Source: Philopedon plagiatum
Lineage: Eukaryota > Arthropoda > Insecta > Coleoptera > Curculionidae
Direction: 5' to 3'
DNA: 64,000 nucleotides
Assembly: GCA_963971165.1 (NCBI GenBank)
Contig: OZ020192.1
Location: 78,465,809-78,529,808, forward strand
Each line of letters starts with the position of its first letter. The stretch's first letter is position 1. The notes beneath the pieces were generated by a model that was given only the letters and a program-made list of their open reading frames with translations, did no database searches and was not told where the DNA came from. The translations under genes were made by a program, and so were the position numbers. Below, one piece after another: positions 22,716 to 33,932 of the stretch.

Positions 22716-22718
<3 letters not shown>
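22444..22718. repeat. Mariner-type terminal fragment, copy a
   Basis: Direct repeat of 28296-28572. Both carry TTTTCGCGCGCAA, ATGTTCGATTTAAGA and CCCAGGAGTCACCCATTCCA, and end in CACCCTG-TA at a (TA)n array. It is one end of a mariner-type element lacking any transposase nearby. Confidence 0.7.

Positions 22719-22808
<90 letters not shown>
22719..22808. repeat. (TA)n microsatellite
   Basis: About 90 bp of uninterrupted TA between a CACCCTG end on the left and a CAGGGTG end on the right. Confidence 0.95.
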
Positions 22809-22811
<3 letters not shown>

Positions 22812-22857
22812 GGTGTTATGGAAATCATTTAATATATTGGAATGGGTAACTCCTGAT
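22809..22857. repeat. Mariner-type terminus, inverted copy of 28524-28572
   Basis: CAGGGTGTTATGGAAATCAT.. runs for about 48 bp as the reverse complement of the terminus at 28524-28572, with one or two mismatches, after which similarity stops. Together they bracket 5.76 kb. Confidence 0.7.
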
Positions 22858-23373
22858 ATGAATTCAGATTGAATAAAAATATTCATAAATGGTGTTTCAC
22901 TATTAAAAAAGGTAAATATCGGCCCTCGAAAAAAAATTTTTTAGTACCTGCGCGCCACTGTCATAAATACATGGCCATATAAAAAACAGCAAGAAATGTC
23001 AGTTACAGAAAAAAATTTTTTTGTTTCGAAGTCAGGCGTTGCCAAATTTTTTTACCATATTTCTATGAATCAAGTTTGAAAACCTAATATCTTTGTTACC
23101 TTTAAAGAAAGAACTCCTAGTAACACTAATTTCAAAGAGCTAAAATATTACAACACAAAACAATACAGAGAACTGCTCTTCAAGTGAAGTGTAAAATAAT
23201 AATCTTCAACTAAACGTACTTATTAGCACTGGAAGTGGAAACTTTCTTCATCACTAAATAATATCAACAAATGTCCAGTGTTATCCTTATAGCACTGGAA
23301 ACATTCTTTTTCACTAATTAATAAAGTTAATATACTTAATATACTTATAATAATAAGTTACAAAACTGGATTA

Positions 23374-24165
23374 ATGTGTAAGGAATGTAAACAAAGTGAT
23401 GACATTCCCAAACCAGAGAAGTATATCGAAATTATGTATTTAAAGACTTTAGTGGACGAACTAAAGAGTAAAAATGAAATTCTTCAAGAAAACAATAAAC
23501 TTCTTAAAGAAAAAAATGCTTACTTGGAAAAGAATATAGAAAATTTCGAAAATTCTAACCTAATAAAAAAAGCCGTAAAACCAAAAATTCCGTGAAATTA
23601 GCTGCGAAACAAACAAAAGAAGCAGAAATTGGCATCGAACAAAACGACTTGAAATAAGGACCACAACAACAGTCTAGCGTGACTGCAAGCCATCCCAAGA
23701 AAAATGAAGAAAATGACAGTGGCATTAACCCTACTTTCAGCCCCTTCAATCAAACCCTTTTATTTTCTTTGATTTTTCTATGCTTTCAACGAAGTTGAAC
23801 AAAAACAAACAGAAGCTTACAGTAAAAAATAAAAGAAACAAGTGTACCCAAAACTGAGACCAAACTGAATCGAAGGCAAACAGAGGATGCAACCACCTTG
23901 AAAGCCGCTTCATCAGGTAGCTATTCTTGGTAATTTGTATCACGATTGTCTAATGACACAAAACCTGAGGATATTGGAAAATACCTAAAATTAAATTATA
24001 ACATCGACTGTGAATGCGAACGGATAAAAACAAAGTGGAAGCAGAAATATAGTTCTTTTAAAATTGGTGTGCCCACGGATAAAAAATCTGTCATTCTTGA
24101 CAAAAATGTTTAGCCAGTTGGTATTCAAGTAAACAGTTTTTTAAACCTAACTAGGTTAGAACCTC
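23374..24165 (+). pseudogene. LINE ORF1 remnant
   Basis: The N-terminal part reads CKECKQSDDIPKPEKY then a lysine/glutamate-rich coiled coil (about residues 28-65), as in ORF1 proteins that follow a PHD-like zinc finger with a coiled coil. After frameshifts near 23590 and 23780, a C-terminal block ends YSSFKIGVPTDKKSV..LDKNV.PVGIQV near 24050-24130, a conserved ORF1 ending in insect LINEs. ORF1 products bind element RNA. Confidence 0.6.
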
Positions 24166-24199
24166 AACAGGGGCGAAGCCTGGTGGTAGCAAATCGTCA

Positions 24200-25021
24200 T
24201 GTATAAAACTGCTACATTACAATGTCCGCTCTGTGAAAAACAAGCTTCACGAGCTCGAGGCTGCCATTGCTGATTGTGACCTGGGAGTCTTATGTTTAAC
24301 AGAACATTGGCTGGAACAGGAAGAAATAGATCCGCGGAGCCTGCTGGATTATGTTGTCAGCGCATCTACATCACGAAGTCAGTCACTTGGTGGTGGAACA
24401 GCTGCATCTGTCAAGTTTCTAGGGCTATACCTAGATAGGACGCTGAAATGGGATGTTCATGTAGCTAATGTTTGTAAAAGACTTGGAAGTAGTGTATTTG
24501 TTTTACAAAATTTGAGTGAATGTGTTTCAATAAATACCCTGAGAACAGCATATCATGGAATTTTCCATAGTGTTATGACATATGACATTATCGCATGGGG
24601 ACGGTCACCTCATGCACAAGAGTCTTTGGTCTCCAGCAAAAAGGCAGTCAGAATCATGGCAGGCTTAGGGTACAGGGAGGATTGTGGGAATGCATTTGTT
24701 CAGTTGGGAGTTCTTACCCTTCCTTCGGCTTACATCCTGCAAAGTTTCCTCTACATCAAAGAAAAGGATGACCTACTGTCTTACCAAGACATACATGACC
24801 ATGACACTAGGAATAAGACCAACTACGTTCCACAACACTGCAGGTTGGGTAAATGTCAGGCTCGACCAGAATATTATGCAATAAAACTGTTTACTAAGTT
24901 ACCCCAAAATGTTAAAGAGCTCTCTACTCAGCAGTTTAAAATGAAGGTGAAACAGTTCCTAATAAAACATGCTTTTTACATCACAAAACAGTACTTAGAT
25001 TATAGTTGTAATATATTTTAA
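24200..25021 (+). pseudogene. LINE ORF2 deletion product: endonuclease start fused in frame to RT C-terminus
   Basis: The frame opens with KLLHYNVRSVKNKLHELE and VLCLTEHWL, the start of an APE-type endonuclease with its catalytic glutamate. At about codon 65 (near SLGGG, about 24395-24405) it jumps to VKFLGLYLDRTLKW, the region after the reverse transcriptase palm. From there it runs intact for about 200 residues to TAA at 25019-25021. Conserved C-terminal words include GLGYREDCGNAF and CRLGKCQARPEYYA. RT motifs including FADD are absent, so no polymerase activity is possible, yet the fusion keeps frame. Confidence 0.8.
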
Positions 25022-25226
25022 TATTTTTATTTAGATTTTTTAATGTGTTTGTATTGTGTTCATTTCGATTTATAAATTTTAATGCATTGTATTGTCAGGA
25101 ATGTTTTTATTATTGTCTAAATATGAAAATTATTTTATCTGTAATTGACGTGTGTAAACAATTTATTTGTAATAGCATGAATAAATGAATTTGAATAGAA
25201 AATTAAACTGTTTTAAACCACGATTG

Positions 25227-25592
25227 TATAGGGATATCCAAATAAAAGTGAACAGGCATATAACTTTTTTATTTTTAAAGATGGAAAAAAATGTTAAATA
25301 TGAAAGCTTGGGGGATTTTTATAGATCATGCATATATCTTATCAGCAAAATAATCGAGCATCGGATAAAAAAAATCCAAAAATATGATAAAAATCATACC
25401 ATCCAATTTAAAATAAGTGAGAAAATCAATGTTTTATACTATATTTCTTTTATTCGATACTCAATTGTTTTGCTGATAAGATATATGAATGATTCATAAA
25501 AATCCCCAAAGCTTTCATATTTAACATTTTTTCTCATTTTTAAAAATAAAAAAGTTATAAGGCCTGTTCACTTTTATTTGGATATCCCTGTA
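25227..25592. mobile_element. 366-bp mariner-like MITE
   Basis: TIRs of about 130 bp begin TA(T/C)AGGGATATCCAAATAAA and are separated by a short AT-rich loop; TA occurs at both outer edges. Both arms share GTGAACAGGC and TATTTTTAAA. The 104-codon frame through it is not coding. Confidence 0.8.
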
Positions 25593-25687
25593 CATATTAC
25601 CACGTACACAGAATATTATCCAATTTGAATTTGTTGTAAAAATGCTAAAAATATATAAAATAATGCAAACAAGGGGCGCCATCAAGG

Positions 25688-25699
25688 AGGGGGGGGGGG
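25688..25699. repeat. Poly-G run
   Basis: An uninterrupted run of about 12 G in an AT-rich context (with GGGGCGCCATCAAGGA before it). Confidence 0.8.
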
Positions 25700-25805
25700 C
25701 AAAATGAAAATTGGAGAGCTTCCAACTATACGATGGTGGTTAAAACTTAAAATGGGCACCCCGTATATAAATATGTTTAAAGGCACAACTATAGAGATGG
25801 TAGTG

Positions 25806-26073
25806 ACCAGTGGCATATGGTGAAATTTCTAAGTTGTATATATCTCTGTTCCTACGTACAGGACCGGTCCCAATTTTAATTGGTTTTAATTCCCACTGGG
25901 AATGTTTTTGTAAAGAAAAAAAAACGTTTTGAATTTGCGAAAAAAGTTGAATTTTTGCTTGAGTTTACCAGAACATTCCCAGTGGGCACACTATTAAAAC
26001 CTCTAAATTTGGTCGGGTCCTGTAAATAGGAACAGAGATATACAACTTTGAAATTTCACCATACGCCACTGGT
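25806..26073. mobile_element. 268-bp foldback MITE
   Basis: ACCAGTGGCATATGGTGAAA at the left and its inverse at the right pair for about 100 bp, inner ends being CCCACTGGGAATGTT and AACATTCCCAGTGGG. The loop of about 65 bp is A-rich. No target duplication identified. Confidence 0.75.
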
Positions 26074-26100
26074 ACTGACCCACGTTACTAGCCATTATAT

Positions 26101-26407
26101 CTAGTTCACGATACACTTACAATGGTATGCTACGTTATGACGTCACTTCGAGGGAAAATTTTAAATTGACTAGGCGCTTACCTGAGCAAATGAAATATGA
26201 CAATAATATTTTAATAAATGTCAACTCAACATACTACCCGACAATAAACTGACCTGTAATATTTGAATAAACGTCAACCCAATACACTACCCGACAATAA
26301 ATTGACCTGTACATATGTACAAGGGGTGCAAGTGTCTAGTCAGTTGAGGATTTTCCCTCGAAGTGACGTCATATGTAGCATACTGTTGCAAGTGTATCGT
26401 GATCTAG
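26101..26407. mobile_element. 307-bp MITE with internal tandem duplication
   Basis: Arms of about 75 bp, CTAG(T/A)TCACGATACACTT and inward to TGACGTCACTTCGAGGGAAAA, are inverted. The interior holds two tandem copies (about 26214-26264 and 26264-26312) of a unit with ATAAA(T/C)GTCAAC, ACTACCCGACAATAAA(C/T)TGACCTGTA. The perfect TGACGTCA in each arm is a CRE-type octamer. Confidence 0.75.
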
Positions 26408-26696
26408 TTTAATAAGAAGCATGAAAAGGTAGTAATAAAAAAATAATTCCTCTGTATCGATACACGATAGCTCAAGCTCCTGTTTTATAACAAACGACAT
26501 AAAATTTTAATGTTTTATTTTAAAAAAATAACTAAACTCTAAAACTGTCTAGAAGACAAAAAATAAAATATAATCCATAGAGGAATGTAACAATAATCAA
26601 AATAAATAATTCTTTGAACAAAATTCAATATTTAAAGTAGTTAGTCGACTTATTTCTTTTAGGTATATGTCTTCTATATGTAACAATGGCAATTCT

Positions 26697-27477
26697 TTAA
26701 GCATACTTATATTGTTTCAATATAGTGTTTCTTTCTTCTAAAATGTTATTTTTTCTTTGTTTTTCCTGTAACTTTTTTTCTTTTATTTCCAGAAGTTTTT
26801 TATAGAAATCTTTTCTATCCTGTCTTATTTCCTTTAGAATATGTATATGTCCTTAACTCTTTATTCTTGTAACTAGTTTTTACTGACATTGTTTTTACAG
26901 ATGCTACTTCCTTTGTCTTCTCAGTGGCATTTGCTTCCATTATAATATCCTGCATTATATTCTCCTTTTCCATGTTTGTGTCCACTAAACCAGTATTTTC
27001 CTTCTCAATTGCTGAATAAATCACGGTGTCTGAAGACAGCAATATAGCTGGATGTATTCCTTTTACCTAGAATTTTATCCATAATCTCTACATATTCAAA
27101 ATCTTTCCTTCCTCGGCCTGTTATTGTTATCTATATATTTTTTGTACATTCTTTCTAAATGTTTCCACCGATTCTCACAATTTGCAGCAGTTATGTTTTG
27201 TTTTGTTTTGTACCGTAATTCTTTTGCTATTTCCTCAAACATTTTCTTAAGGTTTCTTATTTTTAAAGAACCAACTTGGTTCCTATAATCTTTATACAAA
27301 TCCAAGAACATAAGTGTAGAATTGTGACTCCACTTATATGATTCTCCTTCATCTTGGGCTTGGGAAGGATTGGTTGAGGGCAATATTATAAACTCCGACA
27401 TACCTAAAAAAGGAAATATTGCTCTATTCTACGGTAAAGTGAAAATCTGGCAAAAACTTACCTTCTTGTTCACACAT
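26697..27477 (-). pseudogene. Myb/SANT-like (trihelix/MADF-type) DNA-binding protein, frameshifted
   Basis: Exon 1 (27477-27462) reads MCEQEG up to a donor G/GTAAGT. A 58-nt intron (27461-27404) ends TTTTTTAG, and exon 2 continues MSEFIILPSTNP. The domain follows at about residues 25-100: KWSHNSTLMFLDLYKDYR, FEEIAKEL and NCENRWKHLERMYKKYID, with the spaced tryptophans of a SANT/trihelix fold. Then come a linker (DFEYVEIMDKILGK, HPAILLSSD) and a C-terminal coiled coil, RKDFYKKLLEIKEKKLQEKQ, to TAA at 26697-26699. Three single-base shifts (near 27098, 27070 and 26840) break the frame. The preserved splice sites and domain order suggest either a recent pseudogene or base-call errors in homopolymers. 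Proteins of this type include host regulators and Harbinger-associated partners. Confidence 0.65.
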
Positions 27478-28295
27478 TTTAATAAATATTTGCAAAACAA
27501 ACAATCTACTAAAAATCTGACACATAAAAAAAGTATGGTTAATGGTTAATTCTGCTTCCTTTCTTAAAATCGATGACGCCTTTTTTCTCTTTTTCGATAT
27601 ATGGGCTTAGCAGTTAACTCTAGTGTTTCAAAGACAATAATACAAACAGGCCTTTTATTTTAAATTTTCGCGCCAAATAAAAGTACAGGAAGTGACAAAG
27701 AGACATGTTTCATGATGAAGGGAGATCGAAATAGAAGGATTTCTTGTCATCAAAGGTCCGTGCGCCATATTTAAGTTTGTCAACAGCACACAAGCCACAC
27801 AATTGAATGTTTTAATTTTTTTTTTTCGTTTAAAGATTTAAATAATTTAATTTATTTTCACTACCTAGAAAATGGTCTTCGTCGATCCGTTGTTAACCAA
27901 TATTTTGATCAGTTTTATCTAGTTTCTTTGAGTGAGTAGCGTAATAGGGTTGAAAACTAAATTTAATTTAAAACACTAATAATATTTACGTATTATATGG
28001 TAACGTTTGCCGGTGCAAATGTAATTTAGCGGATCTGGTTATACTTTTGAAGTAAGAACTAGGTATGTAGTTGTGCTCAATTCAATTAGTATTTTCGTTT
28101 TGATTTTGAACTTTTCCTTGGCAGAAAGTTTAAGCTAGTAAGAATAACGCTTATTTCATTAATAACGTAATATAGGGTGTCTTAAATATTACTTAAAACT
28201 AAGGCTACTGACAAAAATGATTGATTTCGCAGTGCCTTTTTACTATTTTTTTTAGTTTCTTCGTAGGAAGAGGTTAAAAAAAATTCTTAAATGTC
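27478..28295. other. Upstream region of the SANT-like gene, nothing firm
   Basis: Mostly AT-rich. It would hold the promoter of the gene at 26697-27477 if that gene is real, but I see no convincing TATA/initiator pair. A lone TATAGGGTGTCTTAAAT near 28171 resembles a decayed mariner terminus. Confidence 0.3.
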
Positions 28296-28569
28296 TTAAA
28301 TTACGCTTAAAAACAGAAAATAAATTCTCCTTAAAGATTTATACGTCTGACAACGTTTCAACAAATTCATTTGTTTAAAGTTTTTCGCGCGCAAATTTCC
28401 GTCAAGCGCCTTGTGTACGATCAGCCAGATGCGGCGAATATAGACTGGTTTTAGGGTATTTTTGAAAATTTTTAAAATGTTCGATTTAAGAAAAAAAAAG
28501 TATTAGATATGTCTGTAGACCATCCCAGGAGTCACCCATTCCAATATATTAAATGATTTCCATAACACC

Positions 28570-28572
<3 letters not shown>
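28296..28572. repeat. Mariner-type terminal fragment, copy b
   Basis: Same family and orientation as 22444-22718, ending CATAACACCCTG-TA. Its last 48 bp are the inverse of 22809-22857. Confidence 0.7.

Positions 28573-28653
<81 letters not shown>
28573..28653. repeat. (TA)n microsatellite
   Basis: About 80 bp of TA directly after the CACCCTG terminus. Confidence 0.95.
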
Positions 28654-28658
<5 letters not shown>

Positions 28659-29698
28659 GTCCAGCAAACACAAGGTCCGGAATTCGTGCAACAACTAAGT
28701 GCATGCCATCTTAAATATAATACCATATAAACAAAAATTCCTGCTGAAGCTTCGTAATTCAATAGACAATTTACACAAAATTTATTTTAATATCTCAAGT
28801 CGATTCGAAGCTTCAGAGAGGTGAATAGCCTAATTTTATAATTGCTGTATCACGATGTGTACTTTAGTTCAATGATTCCAAAATTCACTTTATAATTTTA
28901 AAAAAATTACAATCTTTGGGTAATGGACAATTTACTATAATACCAAAGAAGAATTAAATTTATTACATATAGAAAAAATAAATTTTAATAATCAATTAAA
29001 ATAAATAATATTAAGAAACAATCATTAGTATCTAATACTACTCGTCGTAACATATAAAAAGTTTTCAAAAATAAAGTATAATAACCGATATGCATATTTT
29101 TTAATTTCAAGCTTAACACTTTATAAAGATATTACCGAATATACTTCTGGTCACTTTTTAGGCGATTCATCTTGATGGCAATCTCTTAACCGCCTGCGCC
29201 TGTCAGCTGTCTTTTCCGCTTTATCTCTTTTTGTTTCTTTATTGTTCGCAATCCAGTTACCGATACACCGTCTATTATCCAATCCCATGGGACTTCCGAC
29301 GAGATGGATGGATTTTTTATAGTCTTTATTATATTCCAATTTAGGCAGTGTAGGTTACATGATAAGAAAAATGCATATCCATCGCACTGGGGACATAAAA
29401 AATAATAATAAAGTAATGGAAAATAAGTTCTTTTACTGTACATTTTATTAAAATTATAACATACGCCATTTTTTGAATATCTCCCTTATAAAAACGGAAA
29501 GGAATGTGTTGTGTATGGTTTACATATTTTTTAACGTCGAATTCATTCAACGGGTTTTAGTAATTCAGGAAACATTTTATTCAGCTTAAAATTCTACGGG
29601 GCTTTATTGTCAAGTTAATGTGTTTGTTGTTTTTCTTTATCTCAAACATAAGTTTTTTTTTTTAATTTTTACGTTCATTTCTAAAATCATCTTTTAAT
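28654..29698. other. AT-rich region, no gene recognised
   Basis: Short minus-strand frames between 29151 and 29550 include a basic stretch (ETKRDKAEKTADRRRRLRD) but no known domain. No repeats paired here. Confidence 0.3.
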
Positions 29699-29971
29699 CA
29701 GTGGCGGCTCGTGACCTCCGAAATAAATGAATTACACTACTTGTATTCCGTCTCACAAAACAAAACATATTCTTAAATGATATTTTCTTAATAATGCCAA
29801 GAGTAATACTGCTCCATAATATTCCACCTGGAAAAAGACTTTTTCAACAAAACATATAATATGCTGAATAAAAGACCTTTATTATTATTAATATTATATA
29901 ACACAAACATATCTAATCGAAATTTTGGGTACATCTGTGATTCACTTGATTCATATGCCGAGCCGCCACTG
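29699..29971. mobile_element. 273-bp hAT MITE
   Basis: Termini CAGTGGCGGCTCG and CGAGCCGCCACTG are perfect inverted repeats. Flanks CTTTTAAT (29691-29698) and CTTTCAAT (29972-29979) match at 7 of 8, the 8-bp duplication of hAT elements. Interior AT-rich, non-coding. Confidence 0.85.
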
Positions 29972-30524
29972 CTTTCAATCCCAGTGATTAATAAAGAATA
30001 ATGCTTATTAGCGGAACGCGCATTAAGTGAAAAAAATTATATTAAAATAACAAAAAAATTTTATCGCACGAACAGCCCTGATATTTCTGTAGACACACTC
30101 ATTGAACAAAAATCATTCATTTTTGCTTCCACTAGATTTGATAAATACTTTTCACATTAGAGCATCTCGAGAACTACAAACTCATTTTTTAAACATTAGA
30201 CAGATTCAGGCCGGCTTTCATTAAAAGAACACACAGTAGAAAGATAGGGTGCGCCTCACAACCCTATGTATATTGCGAAACCATGACCAAGCGAATTTTA
30301 GACACTTTTTACTCTTTCCGCCGCTCCAGGGCTGACGAAAACATTTTAATTCTATGATATAATTGTCCGTTTGCATTAATAAAAAAAAACAGTTTCAAAT
30401 ATAATAGAAGTGGAGAGTCACTGAGTCTCTCCCCTTTTAACGAAATATGTATTAGCCAGTATTGAAGGAATTGTCGAAGGAACGTGGCTGGGATTTGTCC
30501 CCTGTGTTGACGTTTCATATATTT
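29972..30524. other. Spacer, no gene recognised
   Basis: A 69-codon minus frame (30309-30518) has no motif. Nothing else is supported. Confidence 0.3.
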
Positions 30525-31122
30525 TATATTAAATTTAATATTGAATGACTTTTAGTTTTTGATACACGAAACTCGTTTTTAAGTTTTAACGACACGCTTC
30601 AAAGATGTATATTGTCTTGTAGTGAATTTAGCCTCTTAGCGTCATTTTTCGATGGTTTTTAATTAAGTAGGCGGCTTTTGCCATAAAAAACTAACGTCAT
30701 AAGATTTTTTATCAAAATTTAATTCTGCTGTTATTTTTACCAAGTCGAACTTTTGATGTGAATGTGAATTGAAATGTAACACCTGACGTTACAAGAAAAA
30801 TCTGCAAAGCTCTTTGCACGGAACTTCTTTCCCAAAATGAAATTAAGTATTACAAAAAAATTTAAAATGTACATTATTTCATCTTTCGTCGTGTAAGTAT
30901 TACGTAAGGGACATTAACAACAGTTCTAACAACTCTATTTGTAATACTTGTATATTTAAGTACTATTACCATATCCAACACATTTATGAAGAAAATAGAA
31001 ACCGTTTTATTTGTTAATTTCCAACTCTGAATAAAAATTTCATTTTCTACATGAATCCTCAGCTCAGTACAAAATATTCATGCTTTTAATCTAATGTTGT
31101 GAAGTTAGCCCCAACCCAAGCA
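30525..31122. repeat. Dispersed repeat R2, copy 2
   Basis: Same orientation as 11730-12314, with small indels. Both copies end in CCCCAACCCAAGCA, which sets the common right boundary. Confidence 0.75.
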
Positions 31123-32404
31123 CACCCAATATTGTATAAAAAATCTAAATTGTTTTGAAAGCTTTAGGCATATACAAATACTTATTTCAATATTACACTT
31201 TCGACTTACAGCAAAAATAAAAAAAGTTTTAAATTGCACACCCTGTGCGAAAGCACACATAATTTCATAAATAATACCTACTACTTTTGCAAAATACTGA
31301 ATAAGTAATATTTCTCTCAGATAAATAGTTCTTTAGTTAGAGCCCAAAAAAAAAACAATCAACCAACAATTTAATTTTCTTAAGTTGCTCACTTTGTATC
31401 CGGGGCATCAAAAGTGAATTTATTTATCAAAATTTAGTTGCATACAAGATGTAATTTAAGTTAATGCAACAAAAATAAAAATTACTTTTAAAGTGTTCTA
31501 AAGTTTAGCTGCAACCTGAACAAAGCCGAATCTATATGCAAAATCTCATTTTTTGGCGAGAAGTTTTTAGGTTTTCGCGGCAACAGACACATCGACGAAA
31601 ATCGGAAGCCATGTTTTTCGTGATCCAGAGATCCAAAAATACAATACTTCCTTTAACAAGAGAAATAAAAAATAACATTTGTTTACACTGCGTATGTAAT
31701 AAAATGTGCACCCTGTATAAAAATTTAGTTCATTTTCTATGTGAAATTGTCAATGATGTATGTATAAAATTTTATTTCTTTTAATTTATCGCTCTCAGAT
31801 TTATTGCGGAAGTAAACAGATATTTTTTAAAATGTTTACCCTGTACTGTATAAAAAATCTAAATTGTAAGTAGAAGCTTTATGCCGAAATTTTTTGGGCG
31901 AGTAGTATTTAAGCTCCGTTTTTAACAACGGAAATCAACGTGGCCACTTTTTTCAAGCGAATCTACTAAACGAATGACAGAAAACTACTAAAAATCTACT
32001 AAACCGATAAGAAAATCTACTAACAATTTACTAAATCAATTTAATGCAATAATAATGAGACCGTTCACGCTACAAGTCAAAATTCTGACGCCACCTCAAA
32101 TCTACCACCAAAACAATCATTAATGTTAAACCATAAAATAAAAATAAGAGAATAAAATATAATATGGTTATACAGGGTTAATCAAAAACTTGTATTATAG
32201 GTATTTTTAATTTATTTAATATAAAATATTAACAATTAACGAAATATTAACAGTTCGTTTCACGCAATGTTTTTTGGACTTCTATAAGGTCTCAACTTGA
32301 TTTCCTCCTATGTGGATGCGGGTGTTGAATCGGTCTAATGCTGACTCCAGTACTCGAACGCACATATCAGTCGTAATTGTCTCAATCAATGTCTTAACCC
32401 TTAA
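31123..32404. repeat. Decayed mariner-like terminal sequence
   Basis: TGTATAAAAAATCTAAATTG occurs at about 31133 and again at about 31848. Between them are three CCCTGT words (31235, 31711, 31838), two followed by A. A lone TACAGGGTTAATC terminus sits near 32171. Part of it (CAGAGATCCAAAAATAC.. then AAGAGAAATAAAAAA near 31630-31680) resembles 34385-34475. I read it as scrambled mariner-type termini without a gene. Confidence 0.4.
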
Positions 32405-32439
32405 CTACAGATGTGCGGTCTGTCAGGCCTCTACCCTCT

Positions 32440-33411
32440 ACCGAGTCCATGATACAAATAGAAGAAGATATGACACCGCGCAGGTAGGCGTGGCCATGAA
32501 CGTCACGCTGTGAGTAATTCCGTCATATTTTGTAAATGAAACACGTCTTTGTTAAGATCGCGTTGTGTTTTAAAGTTATTTTTTGGTATTTTTATATCAC
32601 TTTTACGAGTTTCCGCTTCAATAAAAAAGTTTACTGTGACAATAAAATCGCTAATAATCTCCACGGTAACGAATCAACAGACTTTAATCGAGAAAATACG
32701 ACAAAGAGACTGAAAAAAAGGCTATTTACTTAAAAAATAATTTCTTGTTTTACCTAATTTCATAAATTTAGATATTTTTGTCTTATTTAGAATAATTTTT
32801 GGCATTTTAAGATTTTTTTAAATTTAAAAAATCAAGGAAACTAAAATACAATAATTTTTAATAATTTACTATTTAAAGTGTAAAAAACCAGAAAAAAATT
32901 ACCCTAAAATCATGTTTCCGTCACAAACATACAAATCTTATTCACCTCAAAAATATTTGACAAATTTTAGGAAGAAACAAAATTCTCGAACATATTTTCG
33001 GAAGACTCTGTAGGTAAGTATATATGCCTCTAGATAAAAATTATTATCTTAATTATTAGGCATAGTTTTATTTTATAAAATATATTTAGATACGTTTTCT
33101 TTTTACGTAAATAAATACATAGAACGCAATTGGCAGGCAATTTACCAATATCTACTATTTTAAATTAATTTATCCCTTTATTTACATGATTATTTTAGGT
33201 CATACCTACTTTAAAATTTGTATTATGAGCAGAAGGCAAAGTATATTGCCAATAGAATTTATATACAATCGCCTATAACTAACTTAAATTCTATATTGCG
33301 CGTTACAAATTTCAAAAATAACTTACAGCGTGACGTCATGCGCGAACCCGGACGAATTTGACACGGTTTGGTATCATATCATCCTTTTATTGTATCATGT
33401 ACCGGGTCCAA
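32440..33411. mobile_element. TIR element nested in piggyBac derivative
   Basis: The left arm, CCGAGTCCATGATACAAATA through GAACGTCACGCTGTGAGTAA (32447-32516), pairs imperfectly with 33324-33410 (TTACAGCGTGACGTCATGCG.. to ATCATGTACCGGGTCC). Interior about 800 bp, AT-rich, with no transposase motif. Target duplication unresolved. Confidence 0.5.
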
Positions 33412-33644
33412 GTTCTTAATATATCCCCACTACGGCGCCCCCCAGCATTGAGGAGCCAGCTACCTTTTCATCTTACAGTGGTGTTTTGATAGCCAGTGGG
33501 GTAGAGTCATATGAGAATTATTGTAAATTTAGTAGGTACGTGATTTAACTTTAGCTGCGGTCAGCAAGACCTCACTTCTGTGTAAGTGTCACAATTTAAA
33601 TTTTTTATATTTCAGGCGTATAATTTATGTTTTTAGCACAAACT

Positions 33645-33932
33645 ATGAATTCCCAAGAAGAAACATTCAAGTATGCTCTATATGACGACAAGAAATTATG
33701 AACATTCTTTGATAAAATGGTTTGACGAGGATGATCCAGATAATAGTGACAATGAATCAGATGCTCCTGATGAAAAAGGAAGAGGGCAAGTTGAGAAAAA
33801 GGAAAACATGTTCTACATGTCCTCCTGTCAAAAACAAGAAGAAAAACGTCATATTTTTGTCACGTATGTAAAAGACCCGTATGTCTAGAATGCACAAAAA
33901 AATATGCAAAATATGCTCGGCATAATTTTTAA
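33645..33932 (+). pseudogene. piggyBac transposase remnant: N-terminus joined to C-terminal zinc finger
   Basis: It starts MNSQEETFKYALYDD, then after a frameshift reads WFDEDDPDNSDNESDAPDEK, the acidic N-terminal style of piggyBac transposases. It then passes directly to RKRKTCSTCPP and, after a second shift, CHVCKRPVCLECTKK and a TAA stop: the cysteine-rich C-terminal finger (C-x2-C pairs) that binds transposon ends. The roughly 450-residue catalytic core with the DDD triad is deleted. Confidence 0.65.

Larger units (their letters stand above)
23064..25192 (+). mobile_element. Internally deleted Jockey/CR1-group LINE
   Basis: A LINE with ORF1 remnants (23374-24165), then a shortened ORF2 (24200-25021), then a 3' UTR ending with the short tail AATAAATGAATTTGAATAG. 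The 5' limit is uncertain (about 23064). Most of the endonuclease and reverse transcriptase has been removed by one deletion near 24405. A 5'-truncated member of the same family lies at 42079-42867. Confidence 0.7.

Noticed and set aside
22523..22886. Open frames rich in repeated YI (also at 28532, 44034, 44359-45013, 46030-46462, 52836-53144, 56521)
   Set aside because: They are translations of (TA)n microsatellite in frames without stops, not proteins.
25185..25499. 104-codon frame
   Set aside because: Runs through the two arms of a 366-bp MITE.
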